Positions 30,788-44,879 are shown, counted from the first letter of the stretch. The stretch is DNA of 64,000 nt from Congeria kusceri (GCA_027627225.1 CM051029.1:7644890-7708889); one strand, 5' to 3'. Numbers and translations: made by a program. The notes: generated from the sequence alone by a model not told the origin.

Positions 30788-33700
30788 TGCTATATGAAAT
30801 CAATACACATACGTCAATTTGTTTATTTATGTTATTTGATTAAGTCGAAAACATTTCTTTCCTTTTTTCTTTAAATATAATCAAATGGACAGTTGCTCAT
30901 AAACACTCTACATATAACAAGTAATCACAATTTCACTACACCACTAATTATTCTCAATGCTCATTTTCACCATGTTAATTGCGGTTTCGTAGATATGTAT
31001 CTGTGTATTATTGATGGTAATCGTCCATAAAAAGATCCAATGACAAGAACACACCAATGTTCATTAAATGGTTGCTACGTCTTTACCGAAAGAACATAAT
31101 TTGACTAACACCACTGAGCATTCAAGGCGATATAATTTGACATCCTCTAACAAATGGTGATAGCACAATACACGCTTGAAACATATCCTATATTAATAGT
31201 AGGTTTTGTTCGTGCACGTATTTCAAGTTATTATTGGTGTCATATCTGTATCGTTAGTGCGAAAGTTGTACTGCGGAAAGGTCTTCAGACATATGTTCCG
31301 GATTGCCTGCTTAACAGATATCAACAATGACAGATGATAATATTGTAAATCAACATATTAATCACATTCAAAATGAAAAACATGAACACGCAAATCGTTA
31401 AATGTGAGTTCGGAATAGAGATTTCAGTGTGATGAGTTATATAAAATTAACCGATTAGCAATCAACACATACTTTTTACTTTGCAACATAATTTTTGGAT
31501 TTGATTTTGCTTACATTTCAGGCGGCCATGATTACATTTAATAATACTAATGACACTAAGAAACATTTACGAACATAAATTATAACGTGTACTGGATGAT
31601 TGCGGAAGTTTAATTCCATAAAGAGAGTCTACACACATGTATGCAAATTAAAATGACACTCTGCTGACATACCGCATGCACAATATTTACTGTGCACATT
31701 ATTACAGTACTATCAATACAGTGAATATAATTGAATGCGTATTCTGATATTGCACTTCCAATTACCCAATGTATGCCATTATTTATCATGTATTATGAAT
31801 TCGGAGTATTAGCTAAATCTGCCATCTCTGTATGACAATCGTTTTGAATGAACTTATGTTAAACATCTCTGATGCAAATTTGCTATATTCATTATTTGTA
31901 AAACTATTTTAAAAACATTTCAGACAAATGATTTTAAAGATTAAATGTGTGCAATGTTTGTTTTAAAACTTTCCCATAGCAGTAAGACATTAGTTTAATA
32001 CGATTGTAAGAACGGTTTATCAATACAACGGATCTAAAGCTTATAAATAAACAAAAACAATCTTGCAAGCCTGTTTAAAAAAAATAATTATGTGAACCAA
32101 AACAAGCTATTATCTGCGCGAAAATATGTATGAAATAATACATTTGCCCGCAATCTACCGGGACGCAGCTTTATGTTGCACAGACAAACTGAAAATGAAA
32201 TGGCTTGATAAGAATTCAGGATTTTACCCAAAATAATTACGTGTTAGAGAAGTGGTAAGTAATAAAATATTAAACTATGACACTCCAGATGTATGAAAAA
32301 TGAATGGCTGAAACAACAGAAACATTTTTTGCATCATGCGATCATTTTTGCCAAGCAAGTTGCCAATATCACAACTGCAAAAGACACAACAAAATGAACA
32401 ACAAACACAAAGGGTCCTATGGTATGGTATTCAGACATCGTTCATATTTACCTATATATGCCATGTCTTTACCTGATTTACTGATACCTACACACTACAA
32501 GGCATTGACAAATGGAGACATTAATAATACATGGTATTCGACCTTTTATGTTTACATCATTTTTGTACGAGTACAGCGATTACAAAACTTGAATCAATAC
32601 CAATTATAGCAACTATTAGTTGCACGGAATGGAGTTGTTAGTATACAAGATACAGTAGTCACATCACTGTCAGATTTACCATTCAAGGGCATTACCAAAG
32701 GCGGTATCATGTGATACAGGTTTATGGTAGCTAAGATGTACCCGGATGTACGTGAAACAACGTCTAAAGTATATTTAATATTTCACAAAGTGTGTACTAC
32801 TGTTCAGAAAGGGTCACTACATTTCGTTCATATCAAGGGATATAATACGATGCATGTTACTAAAGTAGTGCGCTCGAGAGTATTGCCCCTTTACATTAAT
32901 CCTAGTTTTAAGGCTAAGATCAAGCAACTGATTACTTAAATTAACTAGTGTGTCACTACTGAGCTCGCGTACGTTAAATGAGTATATTCAACAATAAACC
33001 AAAACTAATCCAATGATGTTACCTAACAATGCTTTTGTTTATGTCACTATTGCGCTCATGTACGTGTAGTTTGTATGTTAAACATTAAACCATAACTAAA
33101 ACTTCGACATATATGTACATGTTTACATTCAGAACGTAAAACTAGTTTCAAACCTTGTACAACTAGTACAATGACAACTATACTGATATGTATTTATTTA
33201 TTTCATTTAAGTGTTTCTTTCCTGTACATGTTTGCATGTGTTTTCATACTTTATTATGTTTTTGTTTCTTTATGCGTGTGTAAAATGTATATAAATATGC
33301 ACTAAATGCAACTGAACTCTGTCCGTTCGTTAAACGTGTGATATGCGCGTAATGTGATTTAGGCTTTTGTACATGATTTTAAGATCTGTGTCATGTTATG
33401 TAATCGGTTGTTGTATGCCTACTTCTAATCAAATCTGAGTAACAAATAATTACTTCCAAATGTATATATACATTTGACTTACTTTATTAATTGCTATTGC
33501 AACCAGATTATAATTGTTGAGACATAGTAATGCCGGGTTAAATGTATGATTAAATGTTAAGGTTTAATGATTGCGTTACTAGTGCTATGATAACATGTAC
33601 CCATGATCTGCCCTCAAATAGTGTGCCAAATACTAGTGATAAAGATTGATACACGTGTGTAGTTCAACATGATACCAGCATATAATCATTGAGCACGTAA

Positions 33701-33939
33701 ACACGGAAGATTAATTAGAAGCAAGTATAAATATATGCGTTAACTGAAATCAAGAGTGATTTTATTGAATTCTGTATTGTGTTCACAAATAAAAAATAGA
33801 TACGTGTACTCAAAGGAATGTTATGAAAATGTGCACATAGAGGAAGTATAATTTAAAGTTAATTAGCAGCTGTGTGCGTTTCGGTTGAAAGTGTTTTAAG
33901 GAAATTTTAACAATATGAACACGCTGCAGTAAACCAAAT
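30788..33939. other. 3' flank of copy B
   Basis: Matches 61985-64000 and in part 13950-15240. The 101-codon frame at 32304-32609 is not kept in the matching copy C flank, so I do not call a gene. A TATAAATA lies near 33726, about 210 bases before the next signal exon. Confidence 0.5.
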
Positions 33940-33988
33940 ATGCTTCAGCTTCGATGTGTCTTGATCTTTGTCGCGCATTTACTACTAG
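33940..33988 (+). CDS. Isolated signal-peptide exon (distal first exon candidate)
   Basis: ATG then LQLRCVLIFVAHLLL and donor G/GTATGT, 49 nt, phase 1 out. Same length, phase and setting as 15295-15343. A five-codon upstream ATG frame starts at 33915. It has no visible second exon before the repeat arrays; splicing to copy C Ig1 would keep frame. Confidence 0.5.
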
Positions 33989-35885
33989 GTATGTACATTT
34001 GTTTATATTTATACAATTAACAATTCAACAAGTATATATCATATCACACAGTGCAATTAGTTTATCTAAACTCTTATAATTGTCATCCTTTGCACTTTCG
34101 GTTGTATACATCTTATTATACGTGTGCACATGCACATGCGCAAAAAACTAAATCGATTAGTACATGCATACTGTTTTTCTTGTCGTAATAGTGGAATGCT
34201 ATCATGTTGCTGCAAATGTCACTTAAACATTAGTATGACCAATACCATCATAAACATCAACCTTAGAGCACATATCATGTATTCATTGTTCACGCCCGTA
34301 TACTCGCTCACTCACTCATTTATTTAGTCAATTACTAACTCACTCTCTCACAGTAGCATTATGAATGTTTTGTATGAAAATTTCATTTTAAAGCGGCACG
34401 AAATGCTAGGTATTAGGTGTATTCAAACATGTCGCATTAAGTTACTCACATAAGCTTAGTTTTTAATATTAACTTCTTCGCCCTTGGCTTTGTATCTCTC
34501 TGTGAGCAATATTATATATTATATTTTATAGCCTGGTTCCGAGTTAGTGCTAAGATAGTACGCCTGGCACGAACCAATGAATGTCGGACGTAATGGTTAG
34601 TGTGCAGTAGTGCAATTTTGACAAAAATGTGTCCATCCAGAAGCCACATGGCCTTTGTAAAGCCAATGTATGTTAGATTACAAAAAATTAAGTCATTCTA
34701 TAGTGCGCGACATGTGTATGCTAAAACAGTGGAGTCTGCACGTGGAATGTATTCCTGACATAACAGTCTAGGTAGTATTAAATAGATATTCACCACAATG
34801 GGAAAACAATATTATGTAAAAAGCTTGAAACGTGTTTACTCGATGTAACATCACACATTTATTTCAGTATTTACATTTTGTGAGTGTAACATGGAATATC
34901 CTAATACGAACATTCATGCAATGTTTATAAGGTCAATCCATACAACTGCTTAATCCTCTTTCAGCTGAAAAAAATATTTCTATAAAGCCAGATTGGCAGA
35001 CACAAATCCCAGTTGAATAATTCTGTGTTTATTTACCACAAATCAAAGCAAATGCAGTTAAAATAGCATTATTTATGAAAATAGCACCATTTATGACAAT
35101 AATTCAGTCTCAATTATAACTTTTTAGATTTTAATACACATTGTGGTATAGCCGATAAAATAATATTTATTCTACTTCACTGTATTGGGAGCACAATTAA
35201 TGTTGTTACTAGTTGCTATTAGAAATTATTTGAATGATATATTTTTGCATTTTCTTGCATTTTTTAAAGTGACATATATTTTTTATTAAACAAATATGCA
35301 TATCAATCAAGATATATTCAGTACTAGTCACATACTTTTACATGTCTAGATTTGTAGTAAACAATGACCTAATTTTACATTTGACAAAACTGGCTTTACA
35401 CTAATATAATAAACATCTTGGGTTTAAATATATTTATAACTTGTAATATAACTATGCACTTCTTATTGAACTATATGTGTTAATTTTTTTACTAATGTTC
35501 AAGTAGATTATTTAGTTATTCAAGCAGATTGTACTAAACAAGTCCTAAATGTGAAAACTGTAATTGATAAGCGTATCCTGAACATATTCCATGCTGACTT
35601 AAGTTACAGCTCATGTTTAATATATGACAGACATACTGTTTGTTGTGAGACATACAATTACTTTGTTGTACTTGAAAGCTCGTGAAATGTAACATACAGT
35701 AAAGCCAGACACAGCAAAAACAAGTTGTATTTTCATCCTCAATACATATAACAGTATGATTGTACAATACTTGAAATTATACATATGCTTGGTAAAGAAC
35801 GTATAAAAGTAAATACATGACGGTAACAATTATCCTTATATAGTACAAAAACAAAAACTTTAGTATTGTTAAGCACTGGTATTGT
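33989..35885. other. Intergenic, nothing recognised
   Basis: AT-rich, no supported exon, RNA or repeat. Confidence 0.4.
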
Positions 35886-35928
35886 CAATTCACTACTACT
35901 ACTACTTCTACTACTTCTACTACTACTG

Positions 35929-35966
<38 letters not shown>

Positions 35967-36034
35967 GCTACTACTACTGCGAATACTATTACTATTATTA
36001 ATAGTACTACTACTAGTACTACTACTACTACTAG

Positions 36035-36121
<87 letters not shown>

Positions 36122-36155
36122 AACAACAACTACTACTACTACTACTATTACTACA

Positions 36156-36189
<34 letters not shown>

Positions 36190-36260
36190 TGACTACTTCT
36201 ACTATTACTAATACCACTACTACTTCTACTTCTACTACTACTACCACTAAGCTACTACTA
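35886..36260. repeat. (CTA)n microsatellite, first block
   Basis: Long CTA/TAC array with scattered GCT, ATT and ACA variants. It gives spurious poly-Leu and poly-Val frames. Confidence 0.97.
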
Positions 36261-36261
36261 C

Positions 36262-36540
36262 AAATACTACTATTGCAGGGTGCTGCCCCTGATCCTTTTA
36301 GGTTCCCTTCTCTGCCCCTATCGTCAGCACATTAATGCTACATACCATTTGAAATATTTGATATATATTTTTGAAGGTATTCAATGTCAAATGAATATAG
36401 GTGTTTAAAAAACTTAATTGCAAGCATTAGACAAATAAATATCCTTGATTAAGCAAATCATTAGAAAATGTCAACAGACTGCTCCGAAGTTCAGCCCTGA
36501 TACTTTTTAGCGGCACCCTGTACCTTTTGGTATCCTAGAT
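36262..36540. other. Unique spacer between microsatellite blocks
   Basis: About 280 bases of ordinary sequence. cagggtgc and cctgat-cttttag motifs occur at both ends in opposite order, suggesting a small inserted repeat. Confidence 0.4.
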
Positions 36541-36605
36541 TTTCAATAACTATAACTACTATTACTACTACTGCTACTACTACTACTACTACTACAACTA
36601 CCACA

Positions 36606-36660
<55 letters not shown>

Positions 36661-37206
36661 TTACTACTAGTACTATTACTACTACTACGACTACTACTAC
36701 TACTACTACTGCTACTACTACTAGTGCTGCTAACACAAATTCCACCTAATACTACTAACTACAGCAACAACAACAACAACAATTATTACAATAGTATTAT
36801 TTCGTTCAGTACTACTACTACTGCTAACAATGTTACTATGGCAACAACATCAACAAATAATACTACTACTACTACTGCTACTACTACTATTGCTTCAAAT
36901 TCTACTACTGCTGATACTATTACTACTACAACTGCTACTACTTCTACAATTACTACTACTACTACTACTACTGCTACTACTGCTACTGCGACTTCTACCT
37001 AATACTAACACTATTACAAAACAACAACACCAACTGCTACAATAACTATTACCACTACTACTAATATTACGACTATCTCTAATACTACTACAACTACTAC
37101 TACTTCTACTACTTCTACTACTACTACTAGTACTATAAATATTAGTATTACTACAACAACTACTACTACCGCTACTTATACTACCACTACTACAACAACA
37201 ACAACA

Positions 37207-37237
<31 letters not shown>

Positions 37238-37411
37238 ATACTACTACTACTACAATTATTACTAGTACTACCATCTCTGCTACTTATACCAATACAAGTA
37301 TAACCACACTACTAATATTACTATTTCAACAACAACAACTACTACTACTACTAATACTACTGCTAATACTACTAATACTACTACAACTGCTATTACTTAC
37401 AATACTACAAT

Positions 37412-37461
<50 letters not shown>

Positions 37462-37753
37462 CTAACACTACTACTACAACAACTACTACTACACCTGCTA
37501 CTGCTACTACTACAATTACTACTACTTCTAGTACTACTACAACTACTACTGCCACTTATATTACCTCATTTTCCTACTACTGCCACTACTACAATAACAG
37601 CAACAACAACTAATATAACTTCTGTTACCACTACCACTACTGCTACTACTACTAATACTATTAAAACAACCACAACAACAACAACTGCTATTACTACTAC
37701 TACTAAAACTACTGCTACCACTACAACTACTACTACTTCTACTGCTACTACTG

Positions 37754-37792
<39 letters not shown>

Positions 37793-37793
37793 T

Positions 37794-37824
<31 letters not shown>

Positions 37825-37868
37825 GCTACTGCTACTACTACTACTACTACTACTACCACTTCTACTAT

Positions 37869-37936
<68 letters not shown>

Positions 37937-38072
37937 GTACTACTACTAATACTACTATTACTACTACTAATACTAATCTCACTACTACTATTCTCACTAC
38001 TATTACTGCTACTGCTACTTCTACTACTATGTCTACTGAAACAAATACTACCACTATTACTACTACTACTAC

Positions 38073-38125
<53 letters not shown>

Positions 38126-38189
38126 ATAATAATAATACTATTACTAATACTAATTCTAATACCAATACTAATACTAATACTTATACTAA

Positions 38190-38236
<47 letters not shown>

Positions 38237-38537
38237 TAGCCACTTATTTTACGACTTTTACCTTCTACTACCACTACTACAATAACAGCAACAGCAACTA
38301 ATACAACTTCTATTACCACTACTACTACAACTATTACTACTTCTATTACTATTAAAACAACCACAACAACAACTACTGCTACTGCTACTACTACTACTAG
38401 TAACACTACTGCTACTACTACCACCACTACTACTACTACTATTTCTGCTACTACTACAACTACTACTATTGCTACTACTACTACTACTACTACCACTACT
38501 ACTACTGCTACTGCTTTTACTACTATTACTACTACTG

Positions 38538-38614
<77 letters not shown>

Positions 38615-38695
38615 CTCACTACTACTATTCTCACTACTATTACTGCTACTGCTACTGCTACATCTTCTACTATTTCTACTGAAACACATACTACT

Positions 38696-38742
<47 letters not shown>

Positions 38743-38775
38743 TAATAATAATAATCATAATAACAATAATAGAAA
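36541..38775. repeat. CTA/ACA/AAT trinucleotide array with higher-order duplication
   Basis: About 2.2 kb almost wholly of ACT-type triplets, ending in AAT. Non-triplet landmarks recur: the block around 37561-37690 returns at 38249-38370, and aatctcactactactattctc at 37976 returns near 38613. A unit of roughly 650-690 bases has therefore been duplicated inside the array. Confidence 0.95.
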
Positions 38776-38939
38776 GGATTAATAATAATACTATTTACCG
38801 GTAAGCTGCTTATCCATGTGTTCTTTTTTTTCATGATTGATCTTTATAGTATGTTCATTATATTTATATTATGTTCCCTATTATATATTATTATATACCT
38901 TTTAATATACTCCAGTTACCTGGTGCCATTCACACCACT

Positions 38940-39010
38940 TGCGTACAATATTTTCCATATCGGACGGTCGATGGTTAAACATGCGATAATGTTCGAGCAC
39001 TCCAAAAAGT
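38940..39010 (+). repeat. Interspersed repeat fragment, inverted relative to 44026-44098
   Basis: atatttt-c-atatcggacggtcgat...catg-gataatgt-cgag-actcca reappears in reverse orientation at 44026-44098. In matching frames both read YxIFxIGRS...H-IM-E. Confidence 0.6.
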
Positions 39011-39103
39011 GTTCGAGATTAAAATTCCATTCATAATGTTGACAATAACGTAAATGCTACTGACAATAAGTTTTGAGAATAACGAAAATGTGCGGTTGCA
39101 CTG

Positions 39104-39158
39104 GTACACAGCTGACATATTATATCGGCACGTCCAATATGATTTGTCAGCTGTGTAC
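39104..39158. repeat. Perfect 14-bp inverted repeat
   Basis: gtacacagctgaca (39104-39117) and tgtcagctgtgtac (39145-39158), 27-base loop. Could be a small foldback element. Confidence 0.75.
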
Positions 39159-39264
39159 ATATATAGAGATGGTTTTTGTTGATTTTGGTGTTAGATCGTA
39201 TTTTATTTCACGAGTGTCCATAGAACATGATACAGCCACTCGTGAACATGTTTTCTATGGTCAC

Positions 39265-40490
39265 GAATGTCTGTGCATGGGAAGTATACAGTTGGTAGAG
39301 TGCATAGGAAGTGTCGATTTATATTGTGCATAGAAAGTGTTCAGCTGGTACATGTTGTGTGTATAGGAAGTGTCCAGTTGGTGGTGTGCATGGAAAGTAT
39401 CCAGTCGTTAGTGTGCATTGAATTTATCCAGTTGGTATTGTGACTGAGAAGTGTCCATTTGGTAGTGTTAAGAGTCTGTGTGTAGATGGTAGTGTGCATG
39501 GGAAGTGTAAAGTTTATAATAAGCATGGGACGTATCCACTTAGTAGCGTGCATGGGACGTGTCCAGTTTGTATTGTGCTTGGGAAGTGTCCAGTTGGTAA
39601 TGAGCATGGGAATTGTTCAGTTGATAGTGTTCATAAGAAGTGTTCATTGGGTAGTGGAGTGGACATGTGAATTGTTCAGTTGGTTGTGTGCATGGGATGT
39701 TTCAAGTTTGTAGAGTGCATAGAACATGTCAATTTGGAGGAATGTATAGGAAGTGCCTAGTTGGTATTGTTCACAGGAAGAGATCAATTGTTAGTCGGCA
39801 TAGGAAGTATCCAGTTGGCAATGTGCATTGGAAGAGTCCAGTTGGTGGTCTCTAAGGAAGTGTTAAGTTAGTAGTGTGCATGGGACGAATCCAGTAGCTA
39901 GTGTGCATGGATAGTGTCCGGTTGATACTGTGCATGGGAAGTATCCAGTTGGTAGTGTGCATGGGAAGTGTACAGTTAATAGTGTGCATGGGAAGTGTAC
40001 TGTTGGTAGTGTGCATGAAAAGTGTACTGTTGGTAGTGTGCATGGGAAGTGTACAGATCGTAGTGTGCATGGAAAGTGTAGAGTTGGTAGTGTGCATGGG
40101 AAGTGTACAGTTGGTAGTCTGCATGGGAAGTGTCCAGTTGGTGGTGTGCATTGGATTTGTCCAGTTTGTAGTGTGCTTGTGAATTGTCCAGTTGGTAATG
40201 AGTATGGGAAGTGTTCTGTTGGTAGTTAGCATGGAAGGTGTCCAGTTGGTAATGCGCATGGGAAGTATCAAGTTGGTAATGAACACGGATGTCCAGTTGG
40301 TAGTGTGCATGGAAAGTGTTCAGTTGTAGTGTGCTTGGGAAGTGTCCAGTTGATAATGAGCATGGGAAGTGTCCAGTTGGTAGTGTACATAGGACGTGTT
40401 CAGTTGGTAGTGTGCTTGGGAAGTGTCCAGTCGATAGTGTGCATCGGTAGTATCCAATTGGTAATGTGCAAAGAAAGTATGCAGTTATCA
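39265..40490. repeat. 27-bp minisatellite, about 45 copies
   Basis: Unit close to gtgtgcatgggaagtgtcca followed by gttggta, diverged between copies. Because 27 is a multiple of three, several frames stay open and give nine-residue repeats such as VCMGSVQLV on + and HTTNWTLPM on -. I see no start context, splice site or codon bias, so I treat these as by-products. Confidence 0.95.
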
Positions 40491-40899
40491 GAGTGAAGTT
40501 TAGCACACAAGTCATTGCCATAAATATTGTTTAAACAGTTGTGCATCTCTTTCTACAATATTATCATTGTGTGTGATTATAATTTAAACAAACGCCGAGG
40601 TGTTATTTTTGTTGTAAACATGAACTGTGGTTTTGGTTTAAATACACACTTACCATAGTGTAATGTAATCTTCAAACAATAAATATAAATTATGTACATA
40701 TATTGTTAGGAAGACGTTGGAATAACTCGTTTGTTTCAATGTGAAATTTGTTATTTCCGTAATATACTTATATAGTAGTGATTATTTCGTTGAGTGTAAA
40801 TAATATGACACACGTATATAATAGTGTTTTATATAAAAAATATATGATTGGTTATAAATGTATACATTACGACGTAGTACAAATGTTTGTTGTATTTGC

Positions 40900-41750
40900 T
40901 TAGTAGCTTCGATCTGCCTCTTTATTATTTAAAAGTTAATTCTGGCAAAGCCCATTCCACCTTTTAACATTGACTTAAAATGGACAACTTCTGCGCAAAG
41001 GGCAATATCAGTACAGCCGTAGGCAAACAAGTGTCTGTATCGCTCCTCTGACTTATTAAGTAAGGAGAGTCAAAAGCGAAAGGACCATGATATGCTATAT
41101 AATTGAGAAAGGTCCTGCCCTCTGACGATGCTGTTTTGTTTAATAAATGAAAACGATTTAAAGCTTTTTAGTAGAGGGCCACATAAGGGATATTTCTGTG
41201 AAATTATTTCAAAGTTTCAGCGGTGGTTTTTTATATAAAGTTTTTCAACCGACCGGAACCATTTGAACAACTTTGGTAGATAACTATCCAATAAACATTT
41301 CTTTCAAATCATTTCGAAATATAACCAGTGGTTTATGACAGGAACATTCTCAAAAATTTAAATATAGCCATATTAGTTAAAATGACCTAGCCACCTGGCG
41401 GCCACGTTTTTCAACAAAGCGGAACCACTTGAGTAACTTTGGTTAAGGGCTTACCCAGAAATATTACTGGATAACCATTAGAAAATCTAACCAGGGATTT
41501 AGGAGGGGATTTGGTTTAATCTTTATCCTTTTAAGAGCTCTAGTGGTCGTCTAGTGCAGTGGACCAGAAACATTCAAGCAACTTTGGAGCACCCAAGGAA
41601 CATTTCTATGAAGTTTTATCAAAGTCGGTTGAACCGTTTCAGATTTCGTTTTTTAAGGAAAAGTAAACGTACAGACGGACGCAATCACGCACGACGGACG
41701 AACAGCTATGGCAAACGTTCGCTGACCTTCGGCCAGTGAAGCTAAAAATG
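40900..41750. repeat. Bivalve-type interspersed repeats
   Basis: Phrases such as accacttgagtaactttggt, ggaacatttctatgaagttt, ggttgaaccgtttcag and acgtacagacggacgcaat are, from recall, part of a dispersed repeat common in bivalve genomes. At least three overlapping partial copies are present. Confidence 0.55.
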
Positions 41751-44025
41751 AAACGTAAGATGCTAATAATGGTATATAAAAGGAAAACAATGTACATTTA
41801 ATGTGAACATTGTTTATGCATGCTGAGAAAATACAAGTGGCCCAGAACGACCTGACGCACTACTGGCCCTTAGGGCTATCTTTAGATTAGAAACATTACT
41901 GAAACAGATGTAAATATGACTATAAGGTAATGCTGCATACCAAATATACAAGACCTAGATCTGTGTTTAGTTAGTTTTGTACAGGAAGGTTATTGACGTA
42001 AATTCCCTATTTAAAGTCTATAAAACAAATGATCGAGAGTCACGGGTATTTTAACTATTTTGGTATAGGAATATAAGCAATGATACATAAGACATATCAA
42101 AGACCCTGTTGTTTCAGACAAGAAGAGATTTTTTGTAAAACAATGAGCCCCGGGACTTGGGGCAACTTCAGAACAATACTGGTACAATACCGTACAGTGA
42201 TACTACATGCCAAATATATTAAAGCTGTAGGTAATATAGTTTCAGACAAGAATAATTTTGAAGTATGTTTCCTACATGAGTCAATATATGAATCTGAGTC
42301 CCGGGATGGCGCCTCTTTTTAGCCCAGAAAAACAAGTTGTATAATTTGGGTAAAGAAACATTAGACCTAATATTAAAAACCTAGTCGTTGTAGTTTCATA
42401 CAAGAACATTATACGTTGTTCCTATTAAAGTACATGTAACTAAAAATTGAGCCCCGTAGCGGGAATATTGTTTAGCCCCAACTGTCCAGAGTGTAGGTCT
42501 TATACTCAAACATGCGCAAAATGATATTACATACTTCTGCCGCAAAATAAAATGGCTGATTTAAATATAAATATGCGATTAAAATCAATATAACACTTAT
42601 CGACAATAAGAAAGTATAAAGGAAAGAAATGTGTATTTGCTTCAGGTGCTTAAAACTATATTTAATAATATTTTAAATTGTGATTTTACAGTTTAACCGA
42701 TGTTGTGTTCGTGATCGTAAGAAAATACCATTATTTGCAAGCTCAACCATACGTTAATAATATCAAGTATTGTATTGCTCATTGTGAAATCTGTAATCTG
42801 TAATCTGTAATCAATGCCATTCTTCTATATATTCTTAATTTGTGAGCCAGGACACATGCTTTGGTGTCGATTAAGTCATAATTCTTATCACATATTCTAA
42901 AGTTGACACGATTTACGTGTACTATAAATCTGACGTTGAAACTAATATTTGTTTGAAACGCAATTTCATTTTACCAATTTATCAACGTCGAATATTGACG
43001 TTGTTTCAATGTTGATTCAACGTTAAAACGCCTTCCAGTGTGTGTTATCTATTTTAAAAGGTCTTAAATCCGAATAATAGTTCCCCATCTGTTATACGAG
43101 TTCAAATATATCACGGTATTGTACAGAACGATGTTAAATAATCATTTTATTATATACCTATTTATAATATTATTTGTGTATTATTTGCATAATAGTTGCA
43201 TTAAAACACACATTCCGCGGAACAGTGCGCGCGCTCGCATTATTAATATACATAAATGACGTCGCTCTAAGTGATACATAATATGCAAACATGTTTGTCT
43301 CTTATTCTGTAACTTGCACTAACAACTAATGAATTAATTTTAACTGCGGAAGCAGCCTTTCGTACTTTAGAATATATTTCACAGAAAGCGACCATGACCT
43401 TGTAATAATGGAAACATTGAGTGTGTAGAAACTATATTTAGACGTGCATGTATAAACGGTGGTGTGATCAATAGGAAGTGTGTGCAGCGCGTTAGTTTTA
43501 ATTAGTATTACACACTGATGAAGTTGTCAAAATGAATATTTATCAGTTGATTGGAAGTGTTTAATGGATATTCAGAACTAGAATAACGCAATTATATAGA
43601 TTTACACTCATGATGCTATATGCAAAGTTTAAAAAAAAATTGGATAGTGACGAAACACACAGATGTTGCTGAACTCTATGGTTGTTATATGTCGTGGTGC
43701 AGGCTTTATTTATGTGTGTGTAACGTTTTAAACAGTTAAAAATATTAACAAATATGGTTAGAAGGTGACATTCATGATCGGATATATAGTTTGGAGACAA
43801 CTTAAAGTTTACACAAAGCTTGCGTGCTACCAGACAAGGTGATTTAGAAAACAAATTGCGTTTCTGGTTAGTACGGTTTACAAGAGAAAAATCTTCGTGG
43901 ATATATAAAAACGGAATTGAAATGATTGTTGCTGGATTTTGAAACAAGTTTTCAAATAAGTGGATCGGACTACTCATTGATCGAGTAAAAATAAAGTTGC
44001 ATATTCGTTTCGTTGTGGAGTACTC
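41751..44025. other. Degenerate repeats and unresolved sequence
   Basis: 42080-42500 contains repeated phrases (tgagccccgggacttggggc, tttcagacaagaa, catgccaaatat) of the same family as 46330-47260. The rest holds nothing I can name. A 216-codon - frame (43561-44211) partly covers the inverted repeat at 44026 and is probably repeat-derived. Confidence 0.4.
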
Positions 44026-44098
44026 GGACATTATCACATGTCTATAGTCGGACCGTCCAATACGGAAAATACGGTACCATATTTGAGCTCGCTGGGCA
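44026..44098 (-). repeat. Interspersed repeat fragment, partner of 38940-39010
   Basis: Reverse-orientation copy of the 38940 repeat, keeping the readable frame IFRIGRSDYRHVIMSEYS on the - strand. Confidence 0.6.
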
Positions 44099-44879
44099 CG
44101 AATGAGGACATATGTTTGGAGGATATAAATAGGCATATAATAAAAGTGTGTATTGCACGCATCGTATCTGCTTGCTTTTACCGTAAAACAACTTTTTCCG
44201 TAGATGTTCAAAAAAGACCGACTGATAACTGTATTTTATGAATTATCACATTATTTTAAGCATTAGACACAAATCATTTCACATAAAATAGCTCATCGTA
44301 GTGTGTTTCGTGAAACGTACAGTCACGATAATGACAACGAAATCAAAGCCATGCACAGCTTTTTTGTCGTGATGGCATTTTAAGAAATACTAAAGTTACA
44401 CCGATACTGTTGTCGAAGAACCCACGGAAGTTTAGCTGCCGATTTGAATCACGAGAGACGAGTCAGTTGATGACACGCATCTAGACATCGCGGAAATTTG
44501 ACAACAAACCATGCCGTTTATTTATGATTATGATTTAGCACGGCTTGAAACTGACCATTTACATGTAGCGCTGTATTTTTATAAAGCTCCACCGAAGTAC
44601 TTTTCGGTAGTTTAGGTTTCCTCCCCAACACACTACATAAACGTTATACCTGTTCTCGAAAGTACATGTTGTTAATCGAATTCTAATCGCTGAATACATT
44701 TTCAAAGTTTTCAAAGAAATTGTAACAGTATGTACTACCCATCGATAGCTTGAACAAGAACACAATCAACCGTACATCGTGAAGCGTTAATGGATGTTAT
44801 TTCACCTACAAATCGGCAACCTAGGACAAAAATCTACGTGTTACAGCCAACGTATTCAACACGTAATACAGACATTAAA

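Noticed and set aside
32304..32939. 101- and 71-codon frames in the copy B flank
   Set aside because: The homologous copy C flank does not keep the frame (stops and shifts), so it is not under coding constraint.
35866..38804. Long poly-Leu, poly-Val, poly-Ser and poly-Thr open frames on both strands
   Set aside because: They are translations of CTA/AAT trinucleotide arrays, open in many frames at once, with no splice or start context.
39341..40521. Open frames encoding nine-residue repeats on both strands
   Set aside because: A 27-bp repeat without stops keeps frames open automatically; no independent coding evidence.
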